NCBI GenBank assembly: GCA_016869075.1
Contig: VGEY01000005.1
Coordinates: 1-64,000 of the forward strand
From: Alphaproteobacteria bacterium
GTDB lineage: Bacteria > Pseudomonadota > Alphaproteobacteria > Paracaedibacterales > VGCI01
Direction of reading: 5' to 3'
Length of the DNA: 64,000 bases
In this document: piece after piece, positions 36,056 to 45,172 of the stretch
How the letters are laid out: each line of letters begins with the position of its first letter
Numbering within the stretch: the first letter of the stretch is position 1
Notes under the pieces: model-generated
What the model saw: only the letters and a program-made list of their open reading frames with translations
Databases searched by the model: none
Told to the model about the DNA's origin: nothing
Made by a program: the position numbers and the translations under genes

Positions 36056-37264
36056 ATGAACAAATTACCCACTATCATTTCACTTGTAAGTATTAAATTT
36101 TTCCTAATCTCTGACCTCACAGCAGCAGACAGAAGAGACGACGTCCCAGGCATTCCCATTCGAACCTTAACAGGTATTGGTTATGTTAAAGCTTTATCAC
36201 TCCAAGAAGCCGCTGAGAGAGAAAGAATTGAAGAAGATGCTGCTGTATACAGGAGTTTTGAAGATGAACGAAACGCTGAGGAAATTCGTTTTGCCCAGCT
36301 CATATCTCGCACAAGAGAAGAGGCCTATCAAGATGACTTAAGAAAAGCTCTCAAAGCTTCTGAGGAGTCTTTGGCATTAGAAAAGAAAGCTGCAGAGAGC
36401 GACAAATTTCCCGCAGGGACTTCACATTTGAGCAGTGCTTCCCCAGCAAGCCCTTTTCCGGCCATTTCAAGTGATCGCCTGCCTATTATTAATGTCGTTC
36501 CCCCCCTTCCTAAGTATGTGGATCAACCTCTTGATAGCCCTGAAATGCAAAAAGTACTTAAAACGTCACTGCGTGACGAGCTAAAAAGACAAATGGAAAT
36601 TTTTATCACTCTAGATAACGAACTTGGCGGACAAATAGCAAGATTAGAGCTGCCACTCACTAGAGCAAAGAGAGGGCTTGAAGAAATTCAAAATGAAATT
36701 TATTTAATAAATTTGGGACCAGACTTCATGGAGGAAATGCGCAAATTGCGTAATGGCGAACCTTATTCTACAGACTCTCTTCCACAGTACACGACTCCTC
36801 CTCACCTCATTCAACTTCTTCCATCCTTAGAAGAAAAAAAGAAAACCTGGGAAGGTATAATAAAAATTTGCACGGACAAGATAAACCCTCTCTATGAGCG
36901 ACAAAAGAAAATACGTGCTGAATTACTTGATCTTAGAGCAAAAGATAATCAATTATCGCGTGAATTATTATTAGCTACTGTATCTGCTGCTTATCATAGT
37001 GGTTCGTCACTTTCCTCTGCTCGCCAAGCACCAGTTACAACCACCCATGATGGGATCTCTTCAACAGATAGTGGAATGTCCCCTCCTCTCGCTTCTTCTG
37101 CGGCCAATGATGATGATTTTTGGTATGCAATCGCTGATGAATTATACGCACAGGGTCCCTCACAGCCCGGAGCCCTCGCTGCGAGTGTTTCGCCAAGGGG
37201 AGTCGGGAGCAGTTCTTTAAGTAAAAATGCGTCCCAACCACCCTCAACAGAAGAAAAAAAATAA
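36056..37264 (+). CDS. Exported coiled-coil protein of unknown function
   Basis: 402 residues. A signal peptide (1-23, ends DLTAA) is followed by a Glu/Arg/Lys-rich helical part (residues 45-125), a Ser/Pro linker with NVVPPLPKYVDQ, a long heptad-like coiled coil (about 165-320, for example LKRQMEIFITLDNELGGQIA), and a Ser/Pro/Ala-rich C-terminus. I recognise no family or catalytic motif. It has its own strong promoter and GGAGG, so it is probably well expressed. The architecture suits a periplasmic or secreted scaffold; that is inference. Confidence 0.78.
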   Translation: MNKLPTIISLVSIKFFLISDLTAADRRDDVPGIPIRTLTGIGYVKALSLQEAAERERIEEDAAVYRSFEDERNAEEIRFAQLISRTREEAYQDDLRKALKASEESLALEKKAAESDKFPAGTSHLSSASPASPFPAISSDRLPIINVVPPLPKYVDQPLDSPEMQKVLKTSLRDELKRQMEIFITLDNELGGQIARLELPLTRAKRGLEEIQNEIYLINLGPDFMEEMRKLRNGEPYSTDSLPQYTTPPHLIQLLPSLEEKKKTWEGIIKICTDKINPLYERQKKIRAELLDLRAKDNQLSRELLLATVSAAYHSGSSLSSARQAPVTTTHDGISSTDSGMSPPLASSAANDDDFWYAIADELYAQGPSQPGALAASVSPRGVGSSSLSKNASQPPSTEEKK

Positions 37265-37313
37265 GAAAAACTCAGCGTCACTATTATAAAGCTTTTCTAG
37301 GAATGAAAGAGGT

Positions 37314-39323
37314 TTATTTTGAGGGATATAAATTCTTTATTCCTAAGTCTTGCCCTTCTAGACGACGAATTTCATCGCGCAGGCGTGCTGCTTCCTCAAA
37401 TTCGAGGTTGCCAGCTGCCTCACGCATGCGCTGCTCTAAATCTGCCAAATGACTTTTAAGGGTCTTCCCAACCATATGAGGTGTTTCTTGAATGTCGACT
37501 GTCAAATGATCTGCCTCGTAAACGCTTCCCAAAACGTCAGAAATGCCCCTCTGAATGGACTCAGGTGTAATATTATTAGCACTGTTATATAATTGCTGCT
37601 TTTCTCGCCGGCGGTTCGTTTCCCCTAAGGCTTCCACCATTGAGCGCGTCATAACATCTGCATATAAAATGACACGACCCTCGACATTTCGGGCTGCACG
37701 GCCAATTGTTTGAATTAGGGAAGTCTTTGAGCGTAAATAGCCTTCCTTGTCAGCATCCAGGATAGCAACTAAACCACATTCTGGTATATCAAGCCCTTCA
37801 CGAAGAAGATTGATCCCCACCAACACTTCACAGACACCCAATCTCAAATCTCGAATAATTTCTATACGCTCAAGTGTCTCAATATCAGAATGCATATAAC
37901 GAACTTTCAATCCAGCTTCAGACAAATATTCTGTTAACGCTTCTGCCATCTTTTTTGTAAGGGTTGTCACCAAAATGCGCAGCCCTTTACTAGCAGTCTC
38001 GCGGCATTCTGCAATGAGATCGTCGACTTGATGATCACAGGGTCGCACCACACATATAGGATCAATAAGCCCGGTAGGTCTAATAATTTGTTCAACAAAC
38101 TCGCCATGGGTTTTTTCCATTTCCCAAGGACCTGGTGTTGCGGATACAAATATTGTTTGAGGGCGCGAATGCTCCCACTCTTCAAATTTCAATGGACGAT
38201 TATCTTTACATGATGGCAACCGGAACCCATATTCACTGAGTGTCTCCTTACGCGAACGATCTCCTTTATACATTCCCCTCAACTGAGGCACAGTGACATG
38301 GCTTTCATCGACAATTAAAATGGCATTTTTTGGCAAGTATTCAAAAAGAGTCGGTGGGGGCTCTCCAGGGGCTCGCCCTGTTAAATAACGAGAATAATTT
38401 TCAATACCTGCACATGATCCTGTTGCTGCCATCATCTCAATATCAAATTTTACCCGTTGTTCTAACCTTTGTGCTTCCAAGAGCTTGTTGGCCTGTTGGA
38501 ATTCCTTTAATCGCCCTTCGAGTTCAACTTGAATTTGTTTAATAGCCTGCTGCATGGTTGGACCAGGAGTTACATAGTGGCTATTAGCAAAAATACGGAT
38601 AGCCTCAAGGTGTTGGTACCGTTCTCCTGTTAAAGAGTCCATTTCTTGAATGGATTCAACTTCATCACCAAAAAAACTAATTCGCCATGCACGATCTTCA
38701 TAGTGCGCAGGGAATAACTCGACTATATCTCCTCTGACACGGAAAGTACCACGCACAAACGCAAGATCATTACGCTTATAATGTAATTCTACCAAACGAC
38801 GGATAAAATCACTACGTTCTATCCATTGCCCAACTTTTAAAGGTAAAATCATTTCACTATAAGTTTCGACCCCTCCAATGCCATAAATGCAAGAGATGCT
38901 GGCAACAATGACGACATCTTGTCTCTCTAAAAGCGCCCGGGTAGCTGAGTGGCGCATCCGATCAATTTGTTCATTGATAGAAGATTCTTTTTCAATATAA
39001 GTATCTGTACGTGGAACATAGGCTTCTGGTTGATAATAATCATAATATGAAACGAAATACTCAACGGCATTATGTGGAAAAAAAGATTTCATTTCTCCAT
39101 AAAGCTGAGCTGCTAAAGTCTTGTTGGGGGCTAAAATGAGGGTGGGACGCTGTGTCTTTTCAATGACTTGAGCCATAGTAAAAGTTTTGCCGGAACCTGT
39201 TACGCCCAAGAGGACCTGATCTACTTGGCCTGCTTGAAGACTGGATACAAGAGATTCTATGGCTTGGGGTTGGTCACCTGCCGGTAAAAAGGGAGATTCA
39301 ACTTTTAAAGGAATATTTGTCAT
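37314..39323 (-). CDS. uvrB: Excinuclease ABC subunit B
   Basis: 669 residues, full length. Walker A is GVTGSGKT (40-47). The beta-hairpin region [21 protein letters not shown] (near 92-112) locks damaged [13 protein letters not shown] carries the DExH box near 339. Helicase motifs [22 protein letters not shown] and [12 protein letters not shown] follow, and then QTIGRAARN. The UVR motif near 630-665 ([23 protein letters not shown]) contacts UvrC. It is the damage-verification subunit of nucleotide-excision repair. It is divergent from the polysaccharide regulator; the shared 187-base gap carries a palindrome. Confidence 0.98.
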   Translation of the reverse strand: MTNIPLKVESPFLPAGDQPQAIESLVSSLQAGQVDQVLLGVTGSGKTFTMAQVIEKTQRPTLILAPNKTLAAQLYGEMKSFFPHNAVEYFVSYYDYYQPEAYVPRTDTYIEKESSINEQIDRMRHSATRALLERQDVVIVASISCIYGIGGVETYSEMILPLKVGQWIERSDFIRRLVELHYKRNDLAFVRGTFRVRGDIVELFPAHYEDRAWRISFFGDEVESIQEMDSLTGERYQHLEAIRIFANSHYVTPGPTMQQAIKQIQVELEGRLKEFQQANKLLEAQRLEQRVKFDIEMMAATGSCAGIENYSRYLTGRAPGEPPPTLFEYLPKNAILIVDESHVTVPQLRGMYKGDRSRKETLSEYGFRLPSCKDNRPLKFEEWEHSRPQTIFVSATPGPWEMEKTHGEFVEQIIRPTGLIDPICVVRPCDHQVDDLIAECRETASKGLRILVTTLTKKMAEALTEYLSEAGLKVRYMHSDIETLERIEIIRDLRLGVCEVLVGINLLREGLDIPECGLVAILDADKEGYLRSKTSLIQTIGRAARNVEGRVILYADVMTRSMVEALGETNRRREKQQLYNSANNITPESIQRGISDVLGSVYEADHLTVDIQETPHMVGKTLKSHLADLEQRMREAAGNLEFEEAARLRDEIRRLEGQDLGIKNLYPSK

Positions 39324-39427
39324 AATGCTTCATCTATAAAAAAATAAAGGTTTTAAAGCAAGAATTTCTCTCAATTTCCTCTCCCTTTAAGGATAAAATT
39401 ATTTAACACTTACTTATAAAGTAGCAC

Positions 39428-39469
39428 TTGACTGAATAACACCACTAACGTAAGTTCTGTTCATGAACA
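39428..39469 (+). promoter_or_regulatory. Possible promoter and palindromic operator of the polysaccharide operon
   Basis: TTGACT (39428-39433) and a weak -10 (TAAGTT, 39451-39456) are followed by the perfect 12-bp palindrome TGTTCATGAACA (39458-39469), which would cover the transcript start. The likely user is the MarR-type regulator encoded 42 bases downstream. A LexA-type site for uvrB is possible, but neither CTGT-N8-ACAG nor GTTC-N7-GTTC spacing fits. Confidence 0.4.
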
Positions 39470-39510
39470 TGGACTAATTTTCGCTGATTGAGTGGAGATA
39501 CCCCTAATAC

Positions 39511-40089
39511 ATGGCTACTTTCCAAGATACACGTGTACAGACTGAGCAAAAGGTTATTGTGCATCTCTTGAGTGAGATCGAAGATAACCCATCCTTCACA
39601 CAACGGGGATTAGCAAGTAAGCTTGGCATTGCTTTAGGCTTAATGAATCAATATCTCAAACGGTGTGTTACAAAAGGATGGGTGCGGGCATCACAGGTTT
39701 CACCTCGCAGAATTACTTATTTTTTAACCACCGAAGGATTTAAAGAAAAAAGCCATATGGTTAAAGATTATTTAGCGCGCTCCTTAACTTTTTTTCGTGA
39801 TGCCAAAGCGCAATGTGAAGAAATATTCCTCGTATGTAAAGCGAATGGCTGGCTTAAGGTAGCTCTTGTAGGGGAAGGAGATCTTGCAGATATTGCCCAA
39901 CTTGTGGCTCTTGGAACAGGTGTATATGTAGAAATTGCTGCTCCCACGGCTGAATGGGAAAAATACGATGCCGTTTTAGTAACCGATGTTATAAATCCGC
40001 AAGCAGTCTATGACATACTCAAAACAAAAATTGAGCAACATAAACTCTTAACGCTCAAACTTCTCCATATTTCAAGGTCCATGCCATGA
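39511..40089 (+). CDS. MarR-type EPS-associated transcriptional regulator with C-terminal extension
   Basis: 192 residues. Residues about 10-105 form the winged helix found in EPS-associated regulators: SEIEDNPSFTQRGLASKLGIALGLMNQYLKRCVTKGWVR, then the wing RRITYFLTTEGFKEKSHMVKDYLARS. Residues about 108-190 form a second domain with WLKVALVGEGDLADIAQLVA and DAVLVTDV, which looks like a small Rossmann-like alpha/beta unit. The known EPS-MarR family is shorter, about 110 residues, so the second half could be a ligand sensor. It overlaps the NusG paralog (ATGA), so the two are co-translated. Confidence 0.85.
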   Translation: MATFQDTRVQTEQKVIVHLLSEIEDNPSFTQRGLASKLGIALGLMNQYLKRCVTKGWVRASQVSPRRITYFLTTEGFKEKSHMVKDYLARSLTFFRDAKAQCEEIFLVCKANGWLKVALVGEGDLADIAQLVALGTGVYVEIAAPTAEWEKYDAVLVTDVINPQAVYDILKTKIEQHKLLTLKLLHISRSMP

Positions 40090-40589
40090 TGAGGTGGTGC
40101 GTTGCTCATACCCAACCTGTAAAAGAAAACTTGGCTGGTGAGAACCTTAAAGACCAAGGCTTTGAAATTTATTTGCCAAAAATTAGAAAAATACGCCGCC
40201 ATGCTCGAAGTAGTGAAGAAGTATTAACTCCACTATTCCCCCGCTATATTTTTGTAGGGATGGATTTAGAGTCTACGCCATGGCGCAGTATAAATGGGAC
40301 ACGGGGCATTTCTTATCTACTCATGAGAGATCGTCTTCATCCTGCTCATATTCCTTCAAGAACCATTCAAGAATTAAGATCACAAGAAATTGAGGAGGGA
40401 ATTGTTCCTATCACAAGCCTTGTCACGTTCTCCAAAGGTGATAAAGTGCGGATTGTCGAAGGGGTCTTTAAAGATCAAACAGCAATTTTTGAATCACTGG
40501 ATGATAGAAATCGCGTTCAAGTATTACTGAACTTCTTAGGGAGAGAAACAAAGGTCTCTCTTCTTGTTCATGCTGTAGAAGCAGCATAA
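40086..40589 (+). CDS. NusG paralog (RfaH/LoaP-like elongation factor)
   Basis: 167 residues. Residues 1-100 form the NGN domain: RWCVAHTQPVKENLAGENLKDQGFEIYLP, HARSSEEVLTPLFPRYIFVGMD, and INGTRGISYLLMRD, with the hydrophobic RNA-polymerase-clamp contacts. Residues about 118-165 are a KOW domain (FSKGDKVRIVEGVFKDQTAIFESLDDRNRVQVLLNFLGRETKVSL). Placement at the head of a long polysaccharide operon, not next to secE/rplK, marks it as a specialised paralog. Such proteins suppress termination within long operons. The upstream ORF overlaps by four bases. Confidence 0.92.
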   Translation: MMRWCVAHTQPVKENLAGENLKDQGFEIYLPKIRKIRRHARSSEEVLTPLFPRYIFVGMDLESTPWRSINGTRGISYLLMRDRLHPAHIPSRTIQELRSQEIEEGIVPITSLVTFSKGDKVRIVEGVFKDQTAIFESLDDRNRVQVLLNFLGRETKVSLLVHAVEAA

Positions 40590-40697
40590 GTTAAGATCAT
40601 CTAAGGTTACTCCTTAGAAACACAAGTTATTTTTTATTGCAGTCCGATGAAGTGTTTTCACCCGGACTGCGGCAGCTATGGTGAAATTAGAGGCTTA
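40590..40697 (+). promoter_or_regulatory. Leader with two stem-loops and an ops-like octamer
   Basis: Stem-loop 1 (40601-40617) is CTAAGG-TTACT-CCTTAG. A T-rich stretch (about 40628-40637) follows. Stem-loop 2 (40639-40670) pairs GCAGTCCG with CGGACTGC around 16 bases. GCGGCAGC (40669-40676) matches the RfaH ops core GCGGTAGC at seven of eight bases. The arrangement, directly after a NusG-paralog gene, suggests a pause or recruitment and attenuation site. An ATG at 40647 lies inside stem-loop 2. Confidence 0.45.
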
Positions 40698-42467
40698 ATG
40701 TCAGCACCTTCAGTATTAGAAGCTATTAAAAAGGTACATTCTCTTTTAACACGTGAAGAGAAAATCAAATGGCTTGGAATTGTTGCTTTTGCAGTATGTA
40801 CTTCATTGTTTGAAGTTCTTACTGCTACATTAATTGTTCTCTTTGCGCAAGTTCTAAATCAACCTACCTTAGGTCAAAAATATTTTACATTTTTGGGTAT
40901 TAAATCTCAATTATCTGCGGGACATATGGTATTTTATATTGCTCTTGCTGTTGGAGGAATCTACTTAATCAAAAATCTTATAGCTTCTGCAGAGGTCTTT
41001 TATCAGAATTTTTCAATCCAAAAAATGAATTATCATTTCAAGAACAGATTACTTCATCGGTATGCAGAGGCTGATTATGCATTTTATTTAACACGCAATT
41101 CTTCATTAGGTTCTTCAGTCGTTTCAGGAGATGCTGAACACTTATTCTCAGGTGGAATGACTTCATTGGCGTGCATTTTATCTGAAGGGCTTGTATTTTT
41201 CTGTCTCATAAGTATGGTGATGCTTGTAAATCCATCGGTTGCCCTTACTATTTTTGTCATTGGTATAATACTCGCAACAGTTATTTCAAAAATTTTACTC
41301 CCAAAGTTTTATCGTTTTGGCCAACGGCTGCAAGAGGCTCAATTGTATAGCGGACAAAACTTAAGCCAATTCTTCCATGCATTTAAAGAAATTGTGCTGC
41401 TTGGTAAGCGTGATGCCTTTGTGAATGCATACCGCTACCATTCGAGAAAAAAGTCACGAATCCACGCTTTACAAACTGCTATAAATTCACTGCCCCGCAT
41501 GGCCATTGAGGTAATTTTTGTTGGGCTCTTTGTTATTACAGTTGCGATATTATGCCTCGAGCATGAAAGTCCTACGCAAATGATGGGAATTTTGGGGGGG
41601 TATCTCTATGTAGGATTTCGTCTCATGCCTGGTCTTAATCGCATCATTAATCAATTGAATGTCTTTAAATTTGTTATCCCATCTATCGAACGTGTTTATG
41701 ATGAATATACTACAATATCTTCCAAAGAAAACTATATTGACGTTCCAGGTTTTAATTTTAAGCGTTCCATCAATCTCAAAAAAGTCTGTTTTCATTACTT
41801 TAATGTAAATAAAGATGCTCTCTCTCAAATATCATTAGACATTAAAAAGGGCGAATATATAGGAATTATCGGCGAGACCGGTTCAGGCAAATCCACTTTA
41901 GTGGATGTTATTTTAGGGCTTTTAAAACCACAAGCCGGCTCAATTTTTATAGATAATAAATATCCCGTGAACTCTTACCAATGGCATCAAAGGATTGGGT
42001 ATGTTCCACAAAGTGTTTATTTAATTGATGACTCAATTGAAGCCAACATTGCCTTCGGAGAGAAAAAAATTGATGAAGAAAAATTAACGGCCGCAATTGA
42101 TGTCGCGCAGCTGCGTAAATTTATAAACAACCTCCCCCAAGGGGCAAAAACAATCGTTGGAGAACGTGGCATCCGTTTGTCGGGAGGCGAACGTCAGCGT
42201 ATATCAATTGCTCGGGCTCTTTATCGCAACCCTGAAATATTAATTTTCGACGAGGCAACGTCTGCCTTAGATAATGAAACGGAAGAAAGATTAATGCAAA
42301 CAATCAACAATATTAGCCAGAATCGTACAGTTATCATGGTTGCACATCGCCTAACAACGCTGAAAAACTGTGACCGCATAATTGTGATGGAAAATGGATC
42401 CATTAAAGAGATAACCTCGTACGACAATATTCAACCGAGAAAGGTGAAACGCTATGCCAAAAATTAG
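40698..42467 (+). CDS. ABC transporter with fused membrane and ATPase domains (MsbA-like)
   Basis: 589 residues from the ATG at 40698 (AGAGG upstream). An in-frame ATG at 40647 lies within stem-loop 2 and lacks a ribosome-binding site, so I prefer the later start. Six helices lie in residues about 25-330. The nucleotide-binding domain has Walker A GETGSGKST near 390, YVPQSVYLIDDSIEANIAFG (Q-loop), the signature LSGGERQRISIARALYR near 494, and Walker B ILIFDEATSALD. It probably flips lipid-linked sugar or polysaccharide across the inner membrane; no Wzx/Wzy is in view. It overlaps the next gene by 14 bases. Confidence 0.9.
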   Translation: MSAPSVLEAIKKVHSLLTREEKIKWLGIVAFAVCTSLFEVLTATLIVLFAQVLNQPTLGQKYFTFLGIKSQLSAGHMVFYIALAVGGIYLIKNLIASAEVFYQNFSIQKMNYHFKNRLLHRYAEADYAFYLTRNSSLGSSVVSGDAEHLFSGGMTSLACILSEGLVFFCLISMVMLVNPSVALTIFVIGIILATVISKILLPKFYRFGQRLQEAQLYSGQNLSQFFHAFKEIVLLGKRDAFVNAYRYHSRKKSRIHALQTAINSLPRMAIEVIFVGLFVITVAILCLEHESPTQMMGILGGYLYVGFRLMPGLNRIINQLNVFKFVIPSIERVYDEYTTISSKENYIDVPGFNFKRSINLKKVCFHYFNVNKDALSQISLDIKKGEYIGIIGETGSGKSTLVDVILGLLKPQAGSIFIDNKYPVNSYQWHQRIGYVPQSVYLIDDSIEANIAFGEKKIDEEKLTAAIDVAQLRKFINNLPQGAKTIVGERGIRLSGGERQRISIARALYRNPEILIFDEATSALDNETEERLMQTINNISQNRTVIMVAHRLTTLKNCDRIIVMENGSIKEITSYDNIQPRKVKRYAKN

Positions 42468-44028
42468 AGTATCTGTTATCGGTTGTGGCTACTGGGGAAA
42501 AAATCTGGTTAGAAACTTTGCGGAGCTTGGCGCTTTAGGGGCTGTATGTGACCCCAATCCTGAGCTTGCAAGCAAGGCTTCTAAAGAATATAACGTTCCC
42601 TCACTTACATTTGAAGAAATTTTGAAAAGTGATATTGATGGCGTTGTAATCGCAGCTCCAGCGGCACAACATTACGAACTCTCTCACAAAGCTCTCACTT
42701 CTGGCAAACATGTTTTTGTTGAAAAACCTTTATCCCTCAAAATTGAAGAGGCTAAAAAGCTTTGCACCTTATCTGCTCAAATGGATAAAACCCTCATGGT
42801 TGGGCATTTACTCCAGTACCATCCTGCTTTTTTGGAATTAAAGCAACTCATTGCCAAAGGGAATCTTGGACGTCTTCTATATATTTATTCAAACCGTCTA
42901 AACTTAGGAAAATTTCGTAACGAGGAAAATATTCTTTGGAGTTTTGCTCCTCATGATATTTCTATGATTTTATCTTTAGCAGATAACTTACCGGAAGCTG
43001 TGTATGCAACAGGTACATGCCATCTTAATCCTCGAATTCATGATGTGACTTCGACCCATTTATTATTTAAAAATGGCATTCAGGCCCATATTTTTGTCTC
43101 TTGGCTACACCCTTATAAAGAACAAAAATTGGTAGTTGTTGGCGACCGCGGCATGGCTGTTTTTGATGACGGCTTATCATGGGGAGAAAAACTCAAAATT
43201 TTTCCACACCAGGTCACATGGATTGACGGTCTACCCCAACCTGAAAAAGCTGACGTTATTCACATTCCTATCGAAGTTGCCGAACCTCTCAAGATAGAAT
43301 GTCAGCATTTTCTTGATTGTATAATTCATCATCAAAAACCGAGAACAGACGGGCCTGAAGGACTTCGCGTTTTGCAAGTTTTAGATGCAGCCCAAAGATC
43401 TCTTTCAAGCCAAGAAAATATAACCTTAAATATGGAAACACTTCCTTACTTTAGCCATGAAACTGCCCTGGTTGACCCCGGATGTGAAATTGGGCAGGGT
43501 ACGAAGATTTGGCATTTCTCCCACATTCTTAAGGGGACAAAAATTGGTGAAGAGTGTGTTATTGGCCAAAATGTTATGATTGGTCCAGACGTCATTATTG
43601 GCAACCGCTGCAAGATCCAAAATAATGTGAGTCTTTATAAAGGGGTCACTTTGGAAGATGGTGTTTTTTGTGGGCCTTCTTGTGTGTTTACTAATGTTCA
43701 TAACCCACGCGCTGAAGTTGAACGTAAAGACGAATTCCGTCCAACATATGTAGAAAAAGGCGTAACTATTGGCGCAAATGCCACTATTATTTGTGGTAAT
43801 CGCTTGGGAGCTTATAGTTTGATTGGAGCTGGTGCTGTGATCACAAAGGATGTAAAACCCCATGCGATCATGGTTGGGAATCCTGCAAGACAAATTGGAT
43901 GGGTCAGTCATGCAGGTGAGAAACTTAAAGATGACCTGATATGCCCTCGTGAGGGAACACGCTATCACCTTGTTAATGAATACTTACATGAGATTAAAGA
44001 AAATGACACAAGCCTTAAAACAGCCTGA
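42454..44028 (+). CDS. WbpB-WbpD fusion: sugar 3-dehydrogenase plus N-acetyltransferase
   Basis: 524 residues. Residues 1-325 are a Gfo/Idh/MocA NAD-dependent oxidoreductase (VIGCGYWGKNLVRNFAEL near 8, then HVFVEKPLSLK near 89, EKP motif). Residues about 328-520 are left-handed hexapeptide repeats (GTKIWHFSHILKGTKIGEECVIGQNVMIGPDV) followed by FTNVHNPRAEVERK and the acceptor-site GANATIICG. In Pseudomonas O5 these are separate: WbpB oxidises C3 of UDP-GlcNAcA and WbpD acetylates the 3-amino group. Gfo/Idh-hexapeptide fusions are known. Here it abuts the matching transaminase gene, which overlaps by 26 bases. Confidence 0.88.
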   Translation: MPKIRVSVIGCGYWGKNLVRNFAELGALGAVCDPNPELASKASKEYNVPSLTFEEILKSDIDGVVIAAPAAQHYELSHKALTSGKHVFVEKPLSLKIEEAKKLCTLSAQMDKTLMVGHLLQYHPAFLELKQLIAKGNLGRLLYIYSNRLNLGKFRNEENILWSFAPHDISMILSLADNLPEAVYATGTCHLNPRIHDVTSTHLLFKNGIQAHIFVSWLHPYKEQKLVVVGDRGMAVFDDGLSWGEKLKIFPHQVTWIDGLPQPEKADVIHIPIEVAEPLKIECQHFLDCIIHHQKPRTDGPEGLRVLQVLDAAQRSLSSQENITLNMETLPYFSHETALVDPGCEIGQGTKIWHFSHILKGTKIGEECVIGQNVMIGPDVIIGNRCKIQNNVSLYKGVTLEDGVFCGPSCVFTNVHNPRAEVERKDEFRPTYVEKGVTIGANATIICGNRLGAYSLIGAGAVITKDVKPHAIMVGNPARQIGWVSHAGEKLKDDLICPREGTRYHLVNEYLHEIKENDTSLKTA

Positions 44029-45172
44029 AACTCCCGCAAAACAGATACCTTTCATTGACCTTAAAACTCAACTGGAAGAAATTCGTTCACATATTGATGC
44101 TGCCATTAACCGTGTTTTCAACCATGGTAACTTCATCATGGGACCTGAAGTTTACGAGCTGGAAAAAGAACTAAGTGCATTTTGTAACGCAAAACATGTG
44201 ATTTCATGTGCCAACGGTACTGACGCTTTAGGACTGGGTCTGATGGCCAAAAATGTTGGTCCAGGTGACGCAGTTTTTGTCCCGTCTTTCACCTTTGCAG
44301 CAACGGCAGAAGTCGTTGCTTGGGTGGGAGCAACGCCTGTCTTTATTGATTCTCTAGCAGACACCTATAATATCGACCCTAAAAGCTTAGAGCAAGGCAT
44401 TCAGAGTGCTCAAAAACTTGGATTAAAGCCTGTTGGTATCATCCCCGTCGATTTATTCGGACAGCCAGCTGATTATGATGCTCTTCAAGCTATTGCTGAA
44501 ACAAATCAGCTTTGGATACTGGCAGATGGAGCACAAAGTTTTGGCGCCAGCTATAAGGGCCGTAAGGTTGGCAATATCGGCGACATGGCCACAACCAGTT
44601 TCTTCCCTGCTAAACCCCTTGGGTGTTATGGCGATGGAGGGGCTCTTTTTACGAATGATGATGAACTCGCCTCAATCTTTAAATCTTTACGTGTCCATGG
44701 TCAGGGAACAGATAAATACGACAATGTACGTATTGGAATGAACGGACGACTTGATACGCTTCAAGCAGCAATCTTATTGGAAAAGCTTAAAGTATTTCCC
44801 TTAGAATTAAGTGCACGTCAAAAAACCGCTGAAGCTTATAATGAAGCTTTGAAAGACCTAGTTCAAATTCCTTATATAATGGAAGAAACAACTTCAGCGT
44901 GGGCTCAATATACTGTATGCATACCAAGCTCCCTTGATCGTGGCCGCCTCATGTCTGACTTAAAGGATGCTGGCCTTCCAACAATGGTATATTACGTAAA
45001 ACCCCTCCATCTTCAAACTGCTTATAAACATTATCCAACCGCAACGGGTGGTTCTCTTCCAATCTGTGAATCCCTTGCTCATAAAGTCTTAAGTTTGCCC
45101 ATGAGCGGGTATGTTCAGGACCCAACACATATAACAAATCTATTTAAGCATGTATGTAACAGTTATCGGTAA
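44003..45172 (+). CDS. WbpE-like DegT/DnrJ/EryC1 aminotransferase
   Basis: 389 residues from the ATG at 44003, which lies within the end of the preceding gene; an in-frame start at 43949 gives a longer version. It is a PLP-dependent sugar aminotransferase: IPFIDLKTQLEEIRSHIDAAINRVFNHGNFIMGPEVYELE near 12, CANGTDALGLGL near 62, DGAQSFGASYKG near 176, and the PLP lysine in TTSFFPAKPLGCYGDGGAL near 200. The neighbouring WbpB and WbpD domains fix the likely reaction, transfer of an amino group to the 3-keto sugar nucleotide. It overlaps the next gene by 23 bases. Confidence 0.9.
   Translation: MTQALKQPETPAKQIPFIDLKTQLEEIRSHIDAAINRVFNHGNFIMGPEVYELEKELSAFCNAKHVISCANGTDALGLGLMAKNVGPGDAVFVPSFTFAATAEVVAWVGATPVFIDSLADTYNIDPKSLEQGIQSAQKLGLKPVGIIPVDLFGQPADYDALQAIAETNQLWILADGAQSFGASYKGRKVGNIGDMATTSFFPAKPLGCYGDGGALFTNDDELASIFKSLRVHGQGTDKYDNVRIGMNGRLDTLQAAILLEKLKVFPLELSARQKTAEAYNEALKDLVQIPYIMEETTSAWAQYTVCIPSSLDRGRLMSDLKDAGLPTMVYYVKPLHLQTAYKHYPTATGGSLPICESLAHKVLSLPMSGYVQDPTHITNLFKHVCNSYR

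Noticed and set aside
39458-39469. LexA (SOS) box for uvrB
   Set aside because: The palindrome fits neither CTGT-N8-ACAG nor GTTC-N7-GTTC; more likely a regulator operator, kept at low confidence.
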